Source: Planctomycetota bacterium
Lineage (GTDB): Bacteria > Planctomycetota > Planctomycetia > Isosphaerales > Isosphaeraceae
Direction of reading: 5' to 3'
DNA length: 9,536 bases
Assembly (NCBI GenBank): GCA_021807585.1
Contig: JAKBCQ010000046.1
Span: forward strand, 1 to 9,536
The notes below the pieces were generated by a model. It was not told where the DNA came from and searched no databases. It saw only the letters and a list, made by a program, of their open reading frames with translations. Below are positions 6,277 to 9,536 of the stretch, in pieces (the first letter of the stretch is position 1; each line of letters begins with the position of its first letter). Both the position numbers and the translations under genes were made by a program.

Positions 6277-7059
6277 ATGACGAATCAAATTGACTTGGAA
6301 TCGGTTGAATTGACATACGAAACCGTGGCTCGGAGGATCGATCATTCGCTACTTGGTCCGACGCTGACCGAAGCCGAGCTGATCGCGGGATGCGAACTCG
6401 CGGCGCGGTACGAAGTCGCGAGCGTCTGCATCAAGCCGTACGCGGTGAAGCTCGCGGGTCGGATCCTCAAAGGGACGAACGTCGCGGTCGGCACGACGAT
6501 CGGCTTTCCTCACGGGGGGCATGAGACTTCGGTCAAATTGTTCGAGGCCGAGAAGGCGTGCGCCGACGGCGCGACCGAGCTCGATATGGTGATCAACATC
6601 GGCCGGGCGATCGCGGGCGATTGGAAACCCGTGCACGACGAAATCGCATCAATCGTCAAGTATGCACATGATCGCGGGGCGATCGTCAAGGTGATCTTCG
6701 AGAATTGTTATCTCGGCGACGAGCATAAGATACGCCTCTGCGAGATTTGCGGCGAGACGCGGGCGGATTACGTCAAAACTTCGACGGGTTACGGTTCGGG
6801 AGGGGCGACGTTTGAAGATCTTAAACTGATGCGTCGATCATCACCTTCTTGGGTGAAGCTCAAGGCGGCGGGGGGAATTCGCGATCTCTCGGCTGCTCTC
6901 GCGGTGATCGAACTCGGTTGTGATCGGATCGGAGCGAGCCGAACCGCCGAGATCCTCGACTCGCTCCGCGCTCGTCTCGACCCCGCCCGCGCCTCGATCC
7001 TGATCGCGCAAGAATCGCAACCACAAAACAAAAGCCGAACCGAACCGGGGGGTTATTGA
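6277..7059 (+). CDS. deoC: Deoxyribose-phosphate aldolase
   Basis: Class I aldolase that splits 2-deoxy-D-ribose 5-phosphate into glyceraldehyde 3-phosphate and acetaldehyde, the last step of deoxynucleoside salvage, in the cytoplasm. The 260-residue TIM-barrel protein carries 'IDHSLLGP' (21-28), 'GFPHGGHET' (76-84), 'ELDMVINIG' (101-109) with proton-relay D103, 'YVKTSTGYG' (165-173) with Schiff-base lysine K167, and 'LKAAGGIR' (195-202) with K196. These fit the D102/K167/K201 set of E. coli. The ATG at 6277 was chosen over the in-frame TTG at 6262 because GAAAGGA (6264-6270) is 6 nt upstream and would lie inside the longer version. No other deo genes are visible. The polar tail from about 244 is not conserved. 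Confidence 0.95.
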   Translation: MTNQIDLESVELTYETVARRIDHSLLGPTLTEAELIAGCELAARYEVASVCIKPYAVKLAGRILKGTNVAVGTTIGFPHGGHETSVKLFEAEKACADGATELDMVINIGRAIAGDWKPVHDEIASIVKYAHDRGAIVKVIFENCYLGDEHKIRLCEICGETRADYVKTSTGYGSGGATFEDLKLMRRSSPSWVKLKAAGGIRDLSAALAVIELGCDRIGASRTAEILDSLRARLDPARASILIAQESQPQNKSRTEPGGY

Positions 7060-7100
7060 CCACGAACTCAACGCTTTAAACGATTATCACAAGAGAAGCC

Positions 7101-7114
7101 GTTTCAGGTGAAAT
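7101..7114. promoter_or_regulatory. parS: Degenerate parS-like site 1
   Basis: GTTTCAGGTGAAAT matches the parS core GTTTCACGTGAAAC at 12 of 14 positions, and its centre is 16 bp from that of site 2. Alone it would be weak; its place in the cluster raises confidence that ParB binds here. Confidence 0.5.
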
Positions 7115-7116
7115 GC

Positions 7117-7130
7117 GTTTCACGTGAAAC
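7117..7130. promoter_or_regulatory. parS: parS site 2, perfect core
   Basis: GTTTCACGTGAAAC is an exact 14-bp parS core. The 16-mer at 7116-7131 (CGTTTCACGTGAAACA) matches the well-known TGTTTCACGTGAAACA at 15 of 16. The cognate parB lies about 5 kb away in the same window. Confidence 0.92.
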
Positions 7131-7177
7131 AGTTTGCATGTCGGATCGTGAGACGTTCGACGATCTCCGCCGCCTGC

Positions 7178-7191
7178 GTTTCACGTGAAAC
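7178..7191. promoter_or_regulatory. parS: parS site 3, perfect core in a 20-bp palindrome
   Basis: The exact core GTTTCACGTGAAAC is the centre of the perfect 20-bp palindrome TGCGTTTCACGTGAAACGCA at 7175-7194. The 17-mer starting with TGCG is repeated exactly at site 2 (7114-7130), so the flank is conserved too. Confidence 0.92.
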
Positions 7192-7249
7192 GCAAGTACG
7201 GAGGTAAAGAGCCCGGCGTTGTTGCGCTCGCTCGGTTTGCAATTGTCGG

Positions 7250-7978
7250 TTACGACCGTTTCACGTGGAACGCAATCGGGGGTTTCGACGCCGGGTTGTC
7301 GATTCGAACGACGTCGTTCCGCTTCCCGACGATCAAGATATCGCACAGGCCGACGAAAATCCCCGTCTCAAGAACCCCCGGAACGCGGTGCAATTGAATA
7401 TCCAGATTCAACGGATCGTCGATCGATACGAAACGGCAATCGACGATTCGGTTGCCGCCGTCGGTGACGACGATCGATCCATCGGCATCGGTTCGAATGC
7501 TCGTTTGAGCGCCTAATGCTTGAAGAGCGCGTTCGGTGTGTGAGATGCCGAACGAACTCACCTCGACGGGGACTGGGAAATGACGCCCGAGCCGATCGAC
7601 CCGCTTCGCTTCGGTGACGACGATCATCCTTTGCCGAGCCGCTGCGGCGACGATCTTCTCCCGAAGCAGCTTCCCCCCCCTCCCCTTGATCATTTGAAAT
7701 TGGGGGTCGACCTCATCCGCTCCGTCGATATCGAGATCAAGCTCGGCGACATCATCCAATTCGGCGAGCGTTATTCCCAGCGAGCTCGCCAGTTCGGAGG
7801 TCGATACGCTCGTGGAAACGCCGACGATTCGGAGGTTTTCGTCGTGGATTCGCTCGGCGAGGCGACGGACGAAAAGTTCCGCGGTCGAGCCGCTCCCAAG
7901 TCCGATCGTCATGCCGCTCTCGATTAACGATGCGGCGAACCGAGCCGCTTCGGCTTGAGACGAATCCACAGACGCCAT
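7250..7978 (-). CDS. rpiA: Ribose-5-phosphate isomerase A
   Basis: Interconverts ribose 5-phosphate and ribulose 5-phosphate in the non-oxidative pentose phosphate pathway. The 242-residue product carries 'GLGSGSTAELFV' (26-37, phosphate-binding loop), 'DIDGADEVD' (83-91, with D85 and D88), 'MIKGRGGKLLREKIV' (96-110, with K98 and catalytic base E107) and 'VLETGIFVGLCDILIVG' (202-218). These correspond to D81, D84, K94 and E103 of E. coli RpiA. It is about 20 residues longer than the E. coli protein, and the extra tail 'NPASKPPIAFHVKRS' is partly encoded by a parS-like site. The ATG at 7978 has no strong ribosome binding site. tRNA-Pro ends 53 bp upstream on the same strand with no terminator seen between, so part of its transcription may come from the tRNA promoter. 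Confidence 0.93.
   Translation of the reverse strand: MASVDSSQAEAARFAASLIESGMTIGLGSGSTAELFVRRLAERIHDENLRIVGVSTSVSTSELASSLGITLAELDDVAELDLDIDGADEVDPQFQMIKGRGGKLLREKIVAAAARQRMIVVTEAKRVDRLGRHFPVPVEVSSFGISHTERALQALGAQTSIRTDADGSIVVTDGGNRIVDCRFVSIDDPLNLDIQLHRVPGVLETGIFVGLCDILIVGKRNDVVRIDNPASKPPIAFHVKRS
7258..7271. promoter_or_regulatory. parS: parS-like site 4 inside the rpiA 3' end
   Basis: GTTTCACGTGGAAC matches the core at 13 of 14. Read on the minus strand, 7274-7258 is TGCGTTCCACGTGAAAC, 16 of 17 to the extended sequence shared by sites 2 and 3. It encodes Phe-His-Val-Lys near the RpiA C-terminus, so it lies in coding DNA. Confidence 0.75.
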
Positions 7979-8031
7979 GGCTATTCGTTCCGGTGTCGTG
8001 CTTGCTGGATGAGATCAAGGCGTTATTTCAA

Positions 8032-8106
8032 TCGGGGCGACCAGATTCGAACTGGTGACCTCCTGCTCCCAAGGCAGGCGCGCTAACCAAACTGCGCTAC
8101 GCCCCG
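8032..8106 (-). tRNA. tRNA-Pro (anticodon UGG)
   Basis: A complete cloverleaf folds on the minus strand. The acceptor stem CGGGGCG pairs perfectly with CGCCCCG and is followed by discriminator A. The D arm is GCGC-AGTTTGGTTA-GCGC. The anticodon arm is CCTGC-CTTGGGA-GCAGG, which places TGG at positions 34-36. The T arm is ACCAG-TTCGAAT-CTGGT. Total length is 75 nt. The next bases are TTG, so CCA is not encoded and must be added after transcription. It decodes CCA and, depending on the modification of U34, other CCN codons. Confidence 0.97.
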
Positions 8107-8387
8107 CGTTCGCTCGCTCGCGGCGTCATACTAAGTCGCACACGCGGTTCGGGTCAAGCGAAACCTGAAATTCCACTAGCACCGATATGTCGATCTCTGT
8201 TTGTTGATCAAACGAACCGACGACCCGACCCGACCTCTCGTGTCGCTCTTGGCCCCCGGCGAGCTCTCGATCGACGCCGACACTTCACCGACAATCGCCG
8301 CGATCCTGACGTTCACTTTGAAGAGCGATCATTTGGATCGCGGTGCAATCCGAAGGGCAATCGCCGATGACGAGTTCGGTCGCTCGC
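8107..8387. other. 281-bp gap between tRNA-Pro and the dehydrogenase
   Basis: Apart from the tRNA promoter candidate at 8128-8157 I see no supported feature. A 70-codon plus-strand frame (8201-8413, TTG start) lacks a ribosome binding site and known motifs and overlaps the dehydrogenase 3' end by 26 bp; I do not call it a gene. Confidence 0.5.
8128..8157 (-). promoter_or_regulatory. Candidate promoter for tRNA-Pro
   Basis: On the minus strand TTGACC (8157-8152) is followed after 18 bp by TAGTAT (8133-8128), and transcription would begin about 15 nt before the mature tRNA 5' end. The -35 is 5 of 6 and the -10 is 4 of 6. A GC-rich stretch (GCCGCGAGCGAGCGAACGCG) lies between the -10 and the tRNA, as in a stringent-type discriminator. 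Confidence 0.5.
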
Positions 8388-9419
8388 TCAATCTTGATGC
8401 AAAACCGCCTTGATCACCCCCGCTCGGCCTCGAGACTCATGCAGCCAGTTGAAGACCTTTGGGCCTTCGTCGAGCGTGAAATGATGCGTCACCATCCGCG
8501 CCAACTCGGATCGATAATTCTCGAACAACGCGAGGACCGTCGGGAACGCGTCGCAACTATTACGTGTCGTTAAGAGCGCAACTTCCTTACGCATCCAATC
8601 GCTAAAGGTGAGCGGGACGATCTCTTTGGAGATCCCGATCACGACGACGGCGCCCGTCGGCGCGGCGAACTGAACCGACTGCGCAATCGTCGCGGGCAAG
8701 CCGACGGCTTCAAGCACGACGTGCGCGCCGCCGTCCCGCGGGCTCCACTGTTGCACTCGCTTAATCACATCCTCATTCGCCGGATCAACGACCGCGTCGG
8801 CGCCCATATCGAGTGCGGTTTTCCGATTGAGCTCGATCGGATCGATCACCAGAACTTCGGCGCCTTTCGCCCGAGCGGCGATCATCGCCCCCAAACCGAT
8901 CGGACCCGCTCCCACCACGACGACATTCTGACCCGAAGCGACGCAGCCCCGTTTCACCGCCTGAACACCGATTGAAAGCGTCTCGCACAACGCCAATTCA
9001 TCATACGAGAGATCGATCTTGGACTTGTGCAAACGCTCGACGGGAACCTCGACCCGCTCGGTCATTCCGCCGTCGGTGTGAATCCCCAATACTTTGATGT
9101 TCACACAACAGTTGTATCGGCCTTGCCGACAGGGAAAACACGTTCCGCAATTGAGCAGCGGCTCGACACAAACGTGATCCCCCACGGCGATGCCGCGATC
9201 GTTGGGCGCGATCGCAAGCACCTCGCAGCCGAGCTCATGGCCCAAAACCCGCGGGTACGTGACGAACGGATGATGACCGCGGAACGCATGCAAATCGGAC
9301 CCGCAGATGCCGATACTGCGCACTCGAATCAGCGCGCGTCCCGGCCCTGGATCGGCGTTTGGTTCGGGACGTTCTCCCGCGGCGATCGACAACGGTTCGT
9401 TTAAAACAAGCGCGCGCAT
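8388..9419 (-). CDS. Zinc-dependent medium-chain alcohol/polyol dehydrogenase
   Basis: NAD(P)-dependent oxidoreductase of the sorbitol/threonine dehydrogenase group (COG1063 type); the substrate is probably a polyol or sugar acid but cannot be read from the sequence. In the 343-residue form the catalytic zinc ligands are C39 ('GICGSD') and the HE pair H61/E62 in 'GHELG', with E146 also near. The structural zinc site is C91, C94, C97 and C105 with normal spacing. The Rossmann motif is GAGPIG (170-175), with D193 at the end of the second strand, which favours NAD over NADP. The ATG at 9419 starts the family-like 'MRALVLNEPL' and has AGAAAGGA about 12 nt upstream. Starts at 9449 or 9452 would add 10-11 residues but have no ribosome binding site. 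No sugar transporter or kinase is adjacent. Confidence 0.9.
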   Translation of the reverse strand: MRALVLNEPLSIAAGERPEPNADPGPGRALIRVRSIGICGSDLHAFRGHHPFVTYPRVLGHELGCEVLAIAPNDRGIAVGDHVCVEPLLNCGTCFPCRQGRYNCCVNIKVLGIHTDGGMTERVEVPVERLHKSKIDLSYDELALCETLSIGVQAVKRGCVASGQNVVVVGAGPIGLGAMIAARAKGAEVLVIDPIELNRKTALDMGADAVVDPANEDVIKRVQQWSPRDGGAHVVLEAVGLPATIAQSVQFAAPTGAVVVIGISKEIVPLTFSDWMRKEVALLTTRNSCDAFPTVLALFENYRSELARMVTHHFTLDEGPKVFNWLHESRGRAGVIKAVLHQD

Positions 9420-9536
9420 GAAACTGACCGATCCTTTCTGATCGAACATCAATCGAAATCGCGTGAATCCCTAGCGAGCATGCGTGATCACATGAGGGAC
9501 CATTTAGGCGATTTTGGTTTTAAGCATTTTGACGAA

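Noticed and set aside
7084..7093. Possible DnaA box (TTATCACAA) beside the parS cluster
   Set aside because: It differs at three positions from TTATCCACA and is alone, with no AT-rich unwinding region. It does not support an origin in this window.
8032..8106. tRNA-Pro as an integration site for a mobile element
   Set aside because: No integrase gene, direct repeat of the tRNA 3' end or change in base composition is visible on either side.
8201..8413. Possible 70-codon gene on the plus strand
   Set aside because: TTG start, no ribosome binding site, no recognisable motif, and overlap with the dehydrogenase 3' end. Its codon use is not absurd, so a small gene is not excluded.

Overview
The window is ordinary, densely packed chromosomal DNA, GC-rich by eye, with no phage, IS element, CRISPR array or rRNA. 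The best guess for the source is a member of the Planctomycetota. The main reason is the first gene, an ECF-type sigma factor whose region 4 ('KTLQRARLKF') and C-terminal tail ('DDEIFQLGL') look like the large planctomycete sigma families. This assignment is inferred from remembered family features, not from a search.

Layout from left to right. (1) 2-640 (+): ECF-like sigma factor, probably cut at its N-terminus by the window edge. (2) 875-1102 (+): csrA, with a candidate promoter and a leader hairpin. (3) 3536-1179 (-): an EF-P-like protein of the EfpL/YeiP type, then parA and parB, which overlap by 8 bp; a TTGACA-type promoter candidate sits between the EF-P-like gene and parA. (4) 3537-3879: a 343-bp divergent intergenic region holding an 8-bp inverted repeat. 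(5) 3880-7059 (+): rnc (RNase III), an unrecognised polytopic membrane protein, and deoC. (6) 7060-7271: a cluster of four parS-like sites between the convergent deoC and rpiA genes, the last lying inside the rpiA 3' end. (7) 8106-7250 (-): tRNA-Pro(UGG) with its own promoter candidate, followed 53 bp later by rpiA. (8) 9419-8388 (-): a zinc-dependent medium-chain dehydrogenase.

How the parts work together. ParA, ParB and the parS cluster form a complete chromosome-partition module within about 5 kb; ParB should load at the palindromes and ParA should move the complex. CsrA, RNase III, the EF-P-like factor and tRNA-Pro are RNA or translation functions. EfpL-type factors relieve stalling at proline-containing motifs, so the nearby tRNA-Pro is thematically related but probably a coincidence. 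DeoC and RpiA both act on pentose phosphates but are convergent, not an operon.

I found no convincing undescribed system. The points most worth a second look are the parS cluster with one site embedded in the rpiA coding sequence, the EfpL/YeiP-type factor next to parAB, the csrA leader, and several perfect dyads in intergenic DNA.
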